NCBI GenBank assembly: GCA_902778665.1
Contig: CACYYN010000008.1
Span: 1 to 64,000, forward strand
Reading direction: 5' to 3'
Origin: Oscillospiraceae bacterium
Lineage (GTDB): Bacteria; Bacillota; Clostridia; Oscillospirales; Oscillospiraceae
Length of the DNA stretch: 64,000 bases
This document shows, in pieces, positions 1-7,265 of the stretch; positions within the stretch are counted from its first letter, which is position 1, and the number at the start of each line of letters is the position of its first letter. The notes below the pieces were generated by a model. It saw nothing but the letters and a program-made list of their open reading frames with translations. It was not told the origin of the DNA and did not search any database. A program made the position numbers and the translations under genes.

Positions 1-1
1 T

Positions 2-178
2 GAAATTATGCCCTTGATGTTTATCCCTGCAACCGTGGGGCTGATGGACAGCTGGGCTACACTCCGGCCGATTCTGCTGCCGGTTATTGTGATTATGACG
101 GTGACAATGGTGCTGGTGATGGGGGTTACCGGATGTACGGCACAGGCCATTCTCCGGAGAAAGGAGAAAAAGGAATGA
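2..178 (+). CDS. lrgA: LrgA/CidA-family holin-like membrane protein, C-terminal part
   Basis: The open frame enters from the left edge and gives 58 residues ending in a basic tail (RRKEKKE). It holds the family-like stretch MPLMFIPATVGLMD followed by a hydrophobic segment, as in the last part of LrgA/CidA holin-like proteins. LrgA and LrgB act together in the membrane, in murein hydrolase and autolysis control in Staphylococcus and in export of small organic acids such as pyruvate in Bacillus. The stop overlaps the start codon of the LrgB gene (ATGA), so the two are translationally coupled. The start lies outside the window; the call rests on the short motif plus the neighbour. Confidence 0.8.
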   Translation, partial: EIMPLMFIPATVGLMDSWATLRPILLPVIVIMTVTMVLVMGVTGCTAQAILRRKEKKE

Positions 179-867
179 ACGAACTGATTCTTTCTTCCGC
201 CACCTTCGGTGTGGTGATCAGTCTTCTGGGATACCTGGTGGGGCTGACAGTGAAAAAGCGCTTCAAGGCAGGAGTTTTTAATCCGCTGCTGATAGCAATT
301 GTTCTGGTTGTGGCAGTGCTGAAGATATTTCATATTGACTATTCCAGCTACAACGCAAGCGCAAAATACCTGAGTTATCTGCTGACACCTGCCACCGTCT
401 GCCTCGCTGTTCCGCTTTATATGCAGATTGAAAAGCTGCGGCGCAATGCGCTTGCCATTTTCTGCGCGCTGGCGGCAGGTGTGTTGACAAGCCTCCTGTC
501 GGTTCTGGCGCTTTCCATGCTGTTCCGGCTGTCACATCAGGAATATGTTACGCTGCTGCCCAAGTCCATCACTTCTGCTATCGGGATGGGAGTATCAGAG
601 GAGCTTGGCGGCTATCCGTCCATAACGGTGGCGGTCATTATTCTGACTGGAATTCTCGGCAATGTGTCTGGAAATCTGGTTTGCAGGCTGTTCCGAATAA
701 CCGAACCGATTGCAAAAGGCCTTGCCATGGGATCGGCTGCCCATGCCATCGGCACCACCCGTGCCATGGAATGGGGTGAGGTGGAGGGCGCAATGAGCAG
801 CCTTGCCATTGTGGTGTCCGGTGTGCTGACCGTGGTGGGCGCATCCTTCTTTGCCGGGCTTTGGTAA
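175..867 (+). CDS. lrgB: LrgB/CidB-family membrane protein
   Basis: A 230-residue integral membrane protein with several hydrophobic segments. The conserved LrgB features are present: LPKSITSAIGMGVSEELGG around residues 128-146, and GLAMGSAAHAIGTTRAME followed by EGAMSSLAIVVSG in the last third. The chosen ATG at 175 sits behind AGGAGAAAAAGG and overlaps the stop of lrgA; an in-frame ATG at 133 lies inside lrgA and is unlikely. Partner of LrgA in the membrane. The sequence does not show whether the role here is autolysis control or pyruvate/organic-acid transport. No LytTR regulator is visible in the window. Confidence 0.92.
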   Translation: MNELILSSATFGVVISLLGYLVGLTVKKRFKAGVFNPLLIAIVLVVAVLKIFHIDYSSYNASAKYLSYLLTPATVCLAVPLYMQIEKLRRNALAIFCALAAGVLTSLLSVLALSMLFRLSHQEYVTLLPKSITSAIGMGVSEELGGYPSITVAVIILTGILGNVSGNLVCRLFRITEPIAKGLAMGSAAHAIGTTRAMEWGEVEGAMSSLAIVVSGVLTVVGASFFAGLW

Positions 868-896
868 CAGGCGATGGAGAAAAATACAGGATTTTC

Positions 897-925
897 TTGT
901 GAAAAAAACGGCTTTGTGGTATGAT
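897..925 (+). promoter_or_regulatory. Sigma-A type promoter for degV
   Basis: TTGTGA at 897-902 and TATGAT at 920-925 are separated by 17 bases, in the gap between lrgB and the DegV gene. This is a good housekeeping-type promoter by sequence; no transcription start is known. Confidence 0.6.
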
Positions 926-974
926 ATAAAGAAATTCTGGTCTATCGAGTGTTGAACAACAAGGAGATTAATCC

Positions 975-1820
975 ATGATACAACTGATGACAGATTCTGC
1001 AGCCGATATGGATGCCGAGGAATATGAAAAGAACGGAATTACCTGTGTACCTATATCGGTTTCTTTCGGGGATGAGACCTATCAGGAAAGTGTCAACCTG
1101 ACCAAGAAGGAGTTTTACCGTCTGCAGGAGCAGAAAACAGAGTTCCCGAAGACGGCTCAGCCTTCACCCCAGGCATATCTGGATGCATTTCGCAAAGCGA
1201 AGGACGCAGGGGATGAGACAATTTTCCTGTCTATGTCATCTCGCATCAGCAGTGCTTACCAGAGTGCTGTGTTGGCGAAAAATATGCTGAATTATGCGGC
1301 ATGCCACATCATTGACACCTGTACGGCCACCGGCGGACAGAGAATTCTGCTGGAACACGCTGCGCTGCTTAGAAATGTGGGCGTGGCTGCCAAGGCGATT
1401 GTGGATGCAGTTTCCGAGCTGAAATCCAGAATCGTGATTTATGCCTGCATGGATACGTTGGAGAATCTACGGCGTGGAGGAAGAATATCGAGAGCGGCCT
1501 ATGCCCTCGGTACACTTGCCAACATCAAACCGATTCTCCATGTTACGGAAGACGGGCAGGTGACGATTCCCGGACGGGCACAAGGGATGAAGCGGGGAAT
1601 GAGCTTTATGCTGAAAAAACTGGAGGAATGCCCGCCTGACAGTGCTTTTCCCATCCATGTCATGTATACCAGTGATCCGGAAGCAGGGAAGAGAATGGCA
1701 GATTACCTGAATCTTCATCATGTCGGCAATGTTGCTCTCCAACTCTGGCAGGTGGGGGCAGCAATCGGAGCACATGTGGGTCCCGGAGCTTGCGGCTTTG
1801 CCTATGTCCGGAAAGGGTGA
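975..1820 (+). CDS. DegV family fatty-acid-binding protein
   Basis: 281 residues, the usual DegV length. It begins with the family motif TDSAADM (6-12), has the KTAQPSPQAY loop (59-68), the SMSSRISSAYQSA segment (86-98) with the conserved serines of the fatty-acid carboxylate site, and ENLRRGGRIS in the second domain. DegV/FakB proteins hold an activated or exogenous fatty acid for phosphorylation by FakA; no fakA lies in the window. ATG 975 follows AAGGAG at a suitable distance. A second DegV gene lies on the other strand at 20554-21402; the two are clearly different proteins, probably with different acyl preferences (inference). Confidence 0.93.
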   Translation: MIQLMTDSAADMDAEEYEKNGITCVPISVSFGDETYQESVNLTKKEFYRLQEQKTEFPKTAQPSPQAYLDAFRKAKDAGDETIFLSMSSRISSAYQSAVLAKNMLNYAACHIIDTCTATGGQRILLEHAALLRNVGVAAKAIVDAVSELKSRIVIYACMDTLENLRRGGRISRAAYALGTLANIKPILHVTEDGQVTIPGRAQGMKRGMSFMLKKLEECPPDSAFPIHVMYTSDPEAGKRMADYLNLHHVGNVALQLWQVGAAIGAHVGPGACGFAYVRKG

Positions 1821-1859
1821 TACAATCCACATTCAGATCGGAATAGGGATAATAGTGTC

Positions 1860-2510
1860 ATGATGAACTTCAAACGTATTGCTTTTAAAATATCTGTTCT
1901 AATCTCCACTGCTTATGCAGTAATTATGTTGCTGCATTGGCCGATTGGATTTACCTTTTTTACACAGCTGTCGAATATCTATGCGGCAGCTGTTGTTTTG
2001 TTGCAGCTGATCAGCAGGAAGAAGTACCCTTTGCTGAAGTATTCGGCAACAGTGTCTATCTTTATAACATTTGCGGTTTACCTGCTGGTCCTTGCACCAA
2101 TGATGCCGGGCGGCATTTTTGCTGCCTACAGGCAGGATCATTATGCGAGTTTCTGCCTGCATGTTCTCACACCGGTCTTTACGATAGCGGACTTCTTTTT
2201 GAATGACACGGAATTCAGATGGGAAAAGAAGCATCTTTTGTATGCCGTCCTCCCGCCAGTCTGCTATCTGATGTTTATCCTGGTTCTCGGGAAACTCGGT
2301 GTGCGTTGGGGCAGAGGCAATATGACGGCACCGTATCTGTTCCTCAACTACGGAGCTCCTGCCGGGTGGTTCGGTTTTATGCCGGAGACGGCAAGCTACA
2401 CGACACTCGGCATCGGCGTTTTCTACTGCATCATTGTGTTGCTGCTTCTTGTCCTCCTGATCGGATGGCTGTTTCTTGCTCTGGCGAAGAAAACAGCGCG
2501 GCGTATGTGA
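1860..2510 (+). CDS. Pr6Pr-like integral membrane protein
   Basis: 216 residues with about six hydrophobic helices. The pattern HWPIGFTFFTQLSNIYAAAV near residues 23-42 and the PYLFLNYGAP segment late in the protein resemble the Pr6Pr/FAR-17a type of six-helix membrane proteins, whose function is unknown. It follows degV by 39 bases on the same strand and ends 28 bases before an intrinsic terminator, so it probably closes the degV transcript. Family assignment is by motif recall and is moderate; that it is a real membrane protein gene is much surer. Confidence 0.75.
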   Translation: MMNFKRIAFKISVLISTAYAVIMLLHWPIGFTFFTQLSNIYAAAVVLLQLISRKKYPLLKYSATVSIFITFAVYLLVLAPMMPGGIFAAYRQDHYASFCLHVLTPVFTIADFFLNDTEFRWEKKHLLYAVLPPVCYLMFILVLGKLGVRWGRGNMTAPYLFLNYGAPAGWFGFMPETASYTTLGIGVFYCIIVLLLLVLLIGWLFLALAKKTARRM

Positions 2511-2538
2511 TACGGCATCGATTTTTTCCTTTTTCTTT

Positions 2539-2578
2539 AAAAACCTCTCGGAAATCAATTTGATTTCGGGAGGTTTTT
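2539..2578 (+). terminator. Intrinsic terminator after the Pr6Pr-like gene
   Basis: Arms AAAACCTCTCGGAAATC and GATTTCGGGAGGTTTT pair almost fully around AATTT and run into a T tract. Ends the degV transcription unit. Confidence 0.8.
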
Positions 2579-2895
2579 GCAGTCTTACTGCTGGAGTCTG
2601 CCGGACATTGCTGCCGCCTGTATGGTACAAGATTTTTCAACAGTTAGGAAACTATTTCGCGAAAATGGTTTCCTAAGAAACGATCTGCGGAAATCTGACC
2701 ATTGCAGGGTTGCTAAAAGAGGATTATGATACTTGCAGAACTTAAGAAACTGCAGTGAAAGAAAGCTATGATGGAATCCGTAAACACGGCAAGAAGAATG
2801 TTACGATGGAACCGGTGAAAAGCGGTTCGCCGGCATCTCTGTCGGAAGCTTCGGAAAAAACAGAAAATGGAATGATCTTGCCCATGCACTTCTGA
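2579..2895. other. Gene-free stretch upstream of tetR
   Basis: No convincing gene between the terminator and the tetR promoter. A 46-codon frame from GTG 2757 to 2897 has no ribosome binding site and no recognisable product. The stretch contains one strong palindrome (2644-2676, listed separately) and otherwise nothing I can name; it may be a decayed gene. Confidence 0.5.
2644..2676. repeat. Palindrome centred on CGCG
   Basis: TTAGGAAACTATTTCG is followed directly by CGAAAATGGTTTCCTAA, a dyad of about 16 base pairs with one mismatch and one bulge. There is no T tract, so it looks like a protein-binding site or the remains of a regulatory region rather than a terminator. Confidence 0.5.
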
Positions 2896-2924
2896 TTGCA
2901 TAATTTCAGGTTTTCGGTTATGAT
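2896..2924 (+). promoter_or_regulatory. Promoter of the tetR-flavodoxin operon
   Basis: TTGCAT at 2896-2901 and TATGAT at 2919-2924 with a 17-base spacer, 70 bases before the tetR start codon. Confidence 0.6.
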
Positions 2925-2993
2925 GCAACAGAAGCTTAAAATCCTTTCGCAAAAGAGAAAAAGAAATCCCGTTAACTCTGGAGGGAAGAGCAT

Positions 2994-3581
2994 ATGCTGA
3001 TCAAAGGAACTGAAGATCTGCGTGTACAGAAAACGATTGTCTCCATCAAAGAAAACTTTGAAGCCTTGATCTGTGAGAAGGCCTACCACGAGATCTCGGT
3101 CACTGAGCTGTGTGCCAGAGCAAAAATCAACAAAAAGACCTTTTATCACTACTATCCCACGCTTGATGACCTGCTGGCTGAAATGCAGATGGAACTCTCC
3201 ACAGCTTATATTGAGCTGGTTAAAGACTATCATCTGCCGGAAGACGCTGAGAAGGTCAACCGCATTTTCTTTGAATACTCGGTAGCCCAGGGCCTTGCCT
3301 ATGAAAAAATCACCTGCTCCTCCGGAAGCTACAGCGCAGCACAACAGGAGATGGCGGCGAAGGTGATGGATGCAACGTGGAAGAAGTCTCCGGCGTTTCA
3401 GAAACTGAAACCGGAAGAACAGAATCTGGTGCTGGTGTTTATCAACACGTTCGGGGTCGGCTGCTATCGGCAATGGGTGGCGGACGGAAAAAAGGTTCCA
3501 CTGGAGACGGTAATACAGATTTCCGGTGCACTGATGTGTGGCGGACTGAATCAATTTTTTAAGGAGAAGAAAAATGGCTGA
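2994..3581 (+). CDS. TetR/AcrR family transcriptional regulator
   Basis: 195 residues. The N-terminal helix-turn-helix is clear: SVTELCARAKINKKTFYHYY at about residues 37-56, the TetR recognition-helix pattern. The C-terminal ligand domain is not a recognised subtype. ATG 2994 follows GGAGGGAAGAGC. The last codons overlap the start of the cytosolic flavodoxin gene, so it heads an operon with two flavodoxins and a DUF4405 membrane protein and probably controls that set, likely in response to a redox-active or toxic compound (inference). Confidence 0.92.
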   Translation: MLIKGTEDLRVQKTIVSIKENFEALICEKAYHEISVTELCARAKINKKTFYHYYPTLDDLLAEMQMELSTAYIELVKDYHLPEDAEKVNRIFFEYSVAQGLAYEKITCSSGSYSAAQQEMAAKVMDATWKKSPAFQKLKPEEQNLVLVFINTFGVGCYRQWVADGKKVPLETVIQISGALMCGGLNQFFKEKKNG

Positions 3582-4089
3582 AAATCTGATACTTTACTAT
3601 TCCCGCAAAGGCGAAAATTACTGGAGCGGTGGGCTCAAAGAGCTGAAAAAAGGCAACACGGAAATAGTTGCAGAGTACATTCAGAAGGCTGTGGGTGGAG
3701 ATCTTTTTGAGATTGAAACCGTGCAGGACTACTCTCCCAGCTATATGACATGCATTGAAGAGGCCAAGGATGAGCTGCGCAGAAAGGCCAGACCCGAACT
3801 GAAGAACTATCTGGAAAATCTGGACGGGTATGATCATGTGTTCGTCTGCGGCCCATGCTGGTGGGGAACATTTCCCATGGCTGTTTTCACACAGCTGGAA
3901 AAGCTTGACTGGACGGGTAAAAAGGTCATGGCTGTTATGACCCACGAAGGAAGCGGACTCGGAGGGAGTGAACGCGATCTGAAAAAAATCTGCCAGGGAG
4001 CGACCTTTGGAAAGGGCTTCGCTGTAGCGGGGCATGACGCTGCAAACAGCGAGGCACAGGTTGCAGCCTGGGCGAAGAGTCAGGTATAA
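3574..4089 (+). CDS. Flavodoxin family protein, cytosolic
   Basis: 171 residues, a long-chain flavodoxin-like fold of the Flavodoxin_4 type. The start LILYYSRKGENYW is the phosphate-binding region, GPCWWGTFPMAVFTQLEKLD (about 90-109) the second flavin loop, and THEGSGLGGSERDLKK the third. The gene overlaps tetR by 8 bases with AAGGAG upstream of ATG 3574. No signal peptide, so it acts in the cytosol, presumably as an FMN electron carrier or NAD(P)H-linked reductase partner. The next gene encodes a close paralogue carrying a signal peptide. Confidence 0.88.
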   Translation: MAENLILYYSRKGENYWSGGLKELKKGNTEIVAEYIQKAVGGDLFEIETVQDYSPSYMTCIEEAKDELRRKARPELKNYLENLDGYDHVFVCGPCWWGTFPMAVFTQLEKLDWTGKKVMAVMTHEGSGLGGSERDLKKICQGATFGKGFAVAGHDAANSEAQVAAWAKSQV

Positions 4090-4099
4090 GGAGATGAGT

Positions 4100-4741
4100 A
4101 TGAAAAGACTTATTCTGATGCTGATGGCGCTCGTCCTGCTGTGCAACCCGATTGTGTGCGGACGTGCAAGTGCACAAAGTATACCGGAAGATTTAACAGA
4201 TGAACAGAATTCAGGCAACGCAAAGAATATTGTTGTCTATTTCTCTCGCATCGGAGAACAATATAATGTGGGTGTGATTGAGAAGGGAAACACTGCCATC
4301 GTGGCAGAGATGATTGCCGAGGCAACCGGGGCTGATCTTTATGAGATTTTACCGGCAGACGACCATTACCCCATGACCTACAAAGAGTTGACCGATGTTG
4401 CTTTGCAGGAGCAGCGGGAAGGGGCACGCCCGGCTATTGAAGGAGAGTTGCCTGATCTGTCCGGATATGAGACTGTTTTCGTTGGTGCTCCTGTCTGGTG
4501 GGGTGACTGGCCTATGATCATGTATACATTCTTTGAAGGCACTCCTCTTTCCGGGAAAACGCTTGTCCCGTTTTCTACCCATGCCGGCAGCGGACTCAGC
4601 GGCTTTGATCGGACACTTGCTGCGGCATATCCGGACTGCACGGTAGAAAAAGGCCTGGCTGTAGCCGGCACCGACGCTCAGAAAAATCCGGATAAAGCGC
4701 AGATATCCGTTGACAAGTGGCTGGAAGAACTGGGTTTCTGA
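4100..4741 (+). CDS. Exported flavodoxin
   Basis: 213 residues from ATG 4100, which is preferred over ATG 4094 because AAGGAG at 4088-4093 leaves the right spacing only for 4100. Residues 1-26 (MKRLILMLMALVLLCNPIVC followed by GRASA) look like a Sec signal peptide with an A-x-A cleavage site. The mature part repeats the flavodoxin signatures of the upstream gene: NIVVYFSRIGEQYN, GAPVWWGDWPMIMYTFFEG and STHAGSGLSGFD. Flavodoxin-like proteins outside the membrane are known in anaerobic Bacillota, but how FMN is supplied is unclear. It sits between the cytosolic paralogue and a DUF4405 membrane protein, hinting at a transmembrane electron path. Confidence 0.87.
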   Translation: MKRLILMLMALVLLCNPIVCGRASAQSIPEDLTDEQNSGNAKNIVVYFSRIGEQYNVGVIEKGNTAIVAEMIAEATGADLYEILPADDHYPMTYKELTDVALQEQREGARPAIEGELPDLSGYETVFVGAPVWWGDWPMIMYTFFEGTPLSGKTLVPFSTHAGSGLSGFDRTLAAAYPDCTVEKGLAVAGTDAQKNPDKAQISVDKWLEELGF

Positions 4742-4742
4742 C

Positions 4743-5375
4743 ATGAAAGCGAAGCGGAGAATCATAGATGCGGGCATGGTGATTCTGCTGCCGGCACTGA
4801 TGGCATATTCTCTTGTCGGAGAAATGTTCCACGAGATTGCGGGAACACTGATGCTGTTGCTGTTTCTTCTGCACCACTGGATGAACCGTGCCTGGCTGCA
4901 GAATCTCTTTCGGGGAAGATATACGGCGCAACGTATCTTTCAGACGATGCTGAACCTGCTCCTGTTGATGATTATGATTGCACTGCCCTTGAGCGGTATT
5001 CTGATGAGTAAGCATCTCTTTGCCTTTCTCCCCACAGTAAATCTCGCTTCCGTTGCGCGTGCCATTCATCTGCCTCTGGCAAACTGGGGCCTTGTGCTGA
5101 TGAGCCTGCATGCAGGAACGCATCTGGGTGCGATGCTGCCAAAGGGCAGGGGGAGAACAGCACTGCTGACGGTTCTCTCAGCAGTTTCGGCATACGGGAT
5201 TTATGCATTCATCAAAAGGCAGATACCTGCGTATATGTTCCTGAAGCTTCCGTTTGTTTTCTTTGATTTCAGTGAACCGATAATTTTTTTCTTTCTTGAT
5301 TATCTTGCGGTAATCGTCCTGTTTGCCACAGCGGGATATGGAATGATGACCCTGCTGCGCAATAATAAGCATTAA
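4743..5375 (+). CDS. DUF4405 family membrane protein
   Basis: 210 residues with five or six hydrophobic helices. SLVGEMFHEIAGTLMLLLFL then HHWMNRAW near the start and HLPLANWGLVLMSLHAGTHL later give histidines placed within helices, as in cytochrome b561-like DUF4405 proteins that may bind haem. ATG 4743 begins one base after the stop of the exported flavodoxin gene. The set cytosolic flavodoxin, exported flavodoxin and this protein could form an electron-transfer chain across the membrane; haem binding and electron flow are inference only. Confidence 0.8.
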   Translation: MKAKRRIIDAGMVILLPALMAYSLVGEMFHEIAGTLMLLLFLLHHWMNRAWLQNLFRGRYTAQRIFQTMLNLLLLMIMIALPLSGILMSKHLFAFLPTVNLASVARAIHLPLANWGLVLMSLHAGTHLGAMLPKGRGRTALLTVLSAVSAYGIYAFIKRQIPAYMFLKLPFVFFDFSEPIIFFFLDYLAVIVLFATAGYGMMTLLRNNKH

Positions 5376-5390
5376 AAGAGACTCAACACA

Positions 5391-5435
5391 AGGGAATCTG
5401 CAGTCGCTTCTATTCGGAAGTGCTGCGGGTTCCCT
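5391..5435 (+). terminator. Probable terminator after the flavodoxin operon
   Basis: Nested arms AGGGAA, GCAG and CTTC pair with GGAAG, CTGC and TTCCCT around TATTC. The following T tract is weak. It separates the flavodoxin operon from the his promoter. Confidence 0.5.
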
Positions 5436-5436
5436 C

Positions 5437-5465
5437 TTGACTTTTAGCGGTTATACGCATATAAT
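5437..5465 (+). promoter_or_regulatory. Promoter of the histidine operon
   Basis: TTGACT at 5437-5442 and a perfect TATAAT at 5460-5465 with a 17-base spacer, the strongest promoter match near these genes. Only 36 bases separate it from the hisZ start, so there is no room for a T-box leader or a histidine leader peptide downstream of it. Confidence 0.8.
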
Positions 5466-5501
5466 ACTTTAGCTTGATAAATCGATGAAGTGAGGAAAAC
5501 C

Positions 5502-6632
5502 ATGACAGACCGGACGCAATATACAGGTGAGGCTCAGTCGGAAGAGAAAGTATATCTCCCGGTAGAGAAACTTCTTTTCCGTTTGCGCATGCTGTACAGA
5601 CAATATGGCTATCAGCCGTACAGAATGAGCAAATTTGAAAAATATGAGCTGTACGCAGGCAACAAAGACTTTCTGGTCAGCGACCGGGTTATCACCTTCA
5701 ATGACACCAACGGTGACCTGCTGGCATTAAAGCCCGATGTGACCCTTTCTATTGTGAAGGGAGCGCAATTTCGGAAAAACCATGTGGAAAAGCTCTATTA
5801 TCAGGAAAATGTATATCGGCCTTCCGGCAGTGCCCACCAGTTTCGTGAGATTATGCAGTGCGGGCTGGAGTGCATCGGTGATCTGGATGCCTATTCTTTA
5901 TATGAAGTGCTCCGGCTTGCAGAAAAGAGCCTTTGTGAAGTGTCGGAAGAATGTGTCCTGAGTTTCTCCCATCTGGGTATTCTGAAAGCTCTGTTTCAAA
6001 GGCTGAAGGCAGGAGAAGCTCAGCAGGCACAGCTTCTGGCGCTGATTGCGGCACGAAATCTCCATGAGATTACAGCCCTTTTTGAGCTTCACGGATGGGG
6101 GGAAGAGAGCCTGCAGGCGGTAAAGAAACTGCTGTCGCTCTCATGCACCGTTTCGGACCTGCCACGGGAGATGGAAGCGCTTGGCCTGCCCTGGATGGAT
6201 GAGAATGTGCTCGGGGAACTGAAAGCACTTGCCTCTCTTTCAAACGGAGAAATGCAGCGGGTACGGTTCGATTTTTCCGTGATCAATGATATCCATTATT
6301 ACAACGGACTGGTTTTTCAGGGGTTTGTGAAAGGCATTTCGGAGAAGATCCTATCCGGTGGGCGTTATGACAGTCTGCTTGTCCGAATGAACCGAAAGGG
6401 AGCAGCAGCAGGATTTGCCATCTATCTTGGGCTTTTGGAACAGCTTGGTTTTTACCAGCAGGCAGGCAAAACAGATGTTCTGCTGCTGTATGACAGAGAG
6501 ACGGATACCGGAGAATTAAAAAAAGTTGCAGAGGAGCTTCGCAAACAGGGCAGGACTGTGGATGTGCAGAGAACAATCTCCGGGCAATATACAGAAATCC
6601 TTGACCTGCGAAAGGAGGCGCAGCATGCTTAA
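5502..6632 (+). CDS. hisZ: ATP phosphoribosyltransferase regulatory subunit HisZ
   Basis: 376 residues, a histidyl-tRNA synthetase-like protein lacking aminoacylation. Class II synthetase motifs are visible: motif 2-like YYQENVYRPSGSAHQFREIM around residues 100-119 and the late GGRYDSLL motif. HisZ joins the short HisG to form the active, histidine-inhibited enzyme of the first step of histidine synthesis. ATG 5502 is chosen because AAGTGAGG lies 6 bases upstream; a GTG at 5490 falls inside that site. First gene of the his operon, overlapping hisG by 8 bases. Confidence 0.95.
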   Translation: MTDRTQYTGEAQSEEKVYLPVEKLLFRLRMLYRQYGYQPYRMSKFEKYELYAGNKDFLVSDRVITFNDTNGDLLALKPDVTLSIVKGAQFRKNHVEKLYYQENVYRPSGSAHQFREIMQCGLECIGDLDAYSLYEVLRLAEKSLCEVSEECVLSFSHLGILKALFQRLKAGEAQQAQLLALIAARNLHEITALFELHGWGEESLQAVKKLLSLSCTVSDLPREMEALGLPWMDENVLGELKALASLSNGEMQRVRFDFSVINDIHYYNGLVFQGFVKGISEKILSGGRYDSLLVRMNRKGAAAGFAIYLGLLEQLGFYQQAGKTDVLLLYDRETDTGELKKVAEELRKQGRTVDVQRTISGQYTEILDLRKEAQHA

Positions 6633-7251
6633 TATAGCATTGCCTAAAGGCAGGCTCGGAGAGCGGGTCTACACAATGCTGAAGCAGGCCGGATACGGCT
6701 GCCCGGAGATAGAAAAGCCGGACAGACGTCTGGTGTTTGAGAACCCGGAAGTCGGTGTACGATATTTTTGGGTAAAACCTCATGATGTGACTATTTATGT
6801 GGAACGCGGAGCGGCAGATCTCGGAATAGCGGGAAAAGATATTCTTCTGGAGCATTCACCGGATTTGTATGAGCTTCTTGATCTGAAAACCGGCATTTGC
6901 AGGATGTGTGTTGCCGGCCCCGGCGATTTTCAGGATGACAGAGGAAAGCTCCTGCGGGTTGCAACCAAATTCCCTCATATTGCGGGCGAATACTATGCCG
7001 GAAAGTCGAGAGATGTGGAACTGATAAAGTTAAACGGATCTATTGAGCTGGCTCCGATTCTCGGGCTATCCGATGTGATTGTGGATATTGTAGAGACAGG
7101 CAGAACCCTGGTCGAGAACGGGCTCACCGTGCTGGAAGAGATTTGCCCCATCAGTGCCCGGCTGGTAGCAAACCCTGCTGCTTACCGTTTTCAGCGAGCA
7201 GAAATAGATTTGCTGGCAGAGCGGTTGGGAAGAGAAATACAGGATATATAA
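6625..7251 (+). CDS. hisG: ATP phosphoribosyltransferase catalytic subunit, short form
   Basis: 208 residues, the short HisG that lacks the C-terminal regulatory domain and depends on HisZ. It starts LNIALPKGRLGE and holds the PRPP-binding stretch around LSDVIVDIVETGRTL (about residues 148-162) and ERGAADLGIAGKDIL. It joins ATP to PRPP, the committed step of histidine synthesis. GGAGG upstream of ATG 6625 lies inside hisZ, consistent with coupling. Confidence 0.97.
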   Translation: MLNIALPKGRLGERVYTMLKQAGYGCPEIEKPDRRLVFENPEVGVRYFWVKPHDVTIYVERGAADLGIAGKDILLEHSPDLYELLDLKTGICRMCVAGPGDFQDDRGKLLRVATKFPHIAGEYYAGKSRDVELIKLNGSIELAPILGLSDVIVDIVETGRTLVENGLTVLEEICPISARLVANPAAYRFQRAEIDLLAERLGREIQDI

Positions 7252-7265
7252 AACGGGAGGGTAAG

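Noticed and set aside
2757-2897. Small 46-codon gene before tetR
   Set aside because: No ribosome binding site, no recognised motif; likely chance or a remnant.
5376-5501. T-box or histidine leader peptide upstream of hisZ
   Set aside because: No AGGGTGG-type T-box core, no run of His codons, and the best promoter lies only 36 bases before hisZ.
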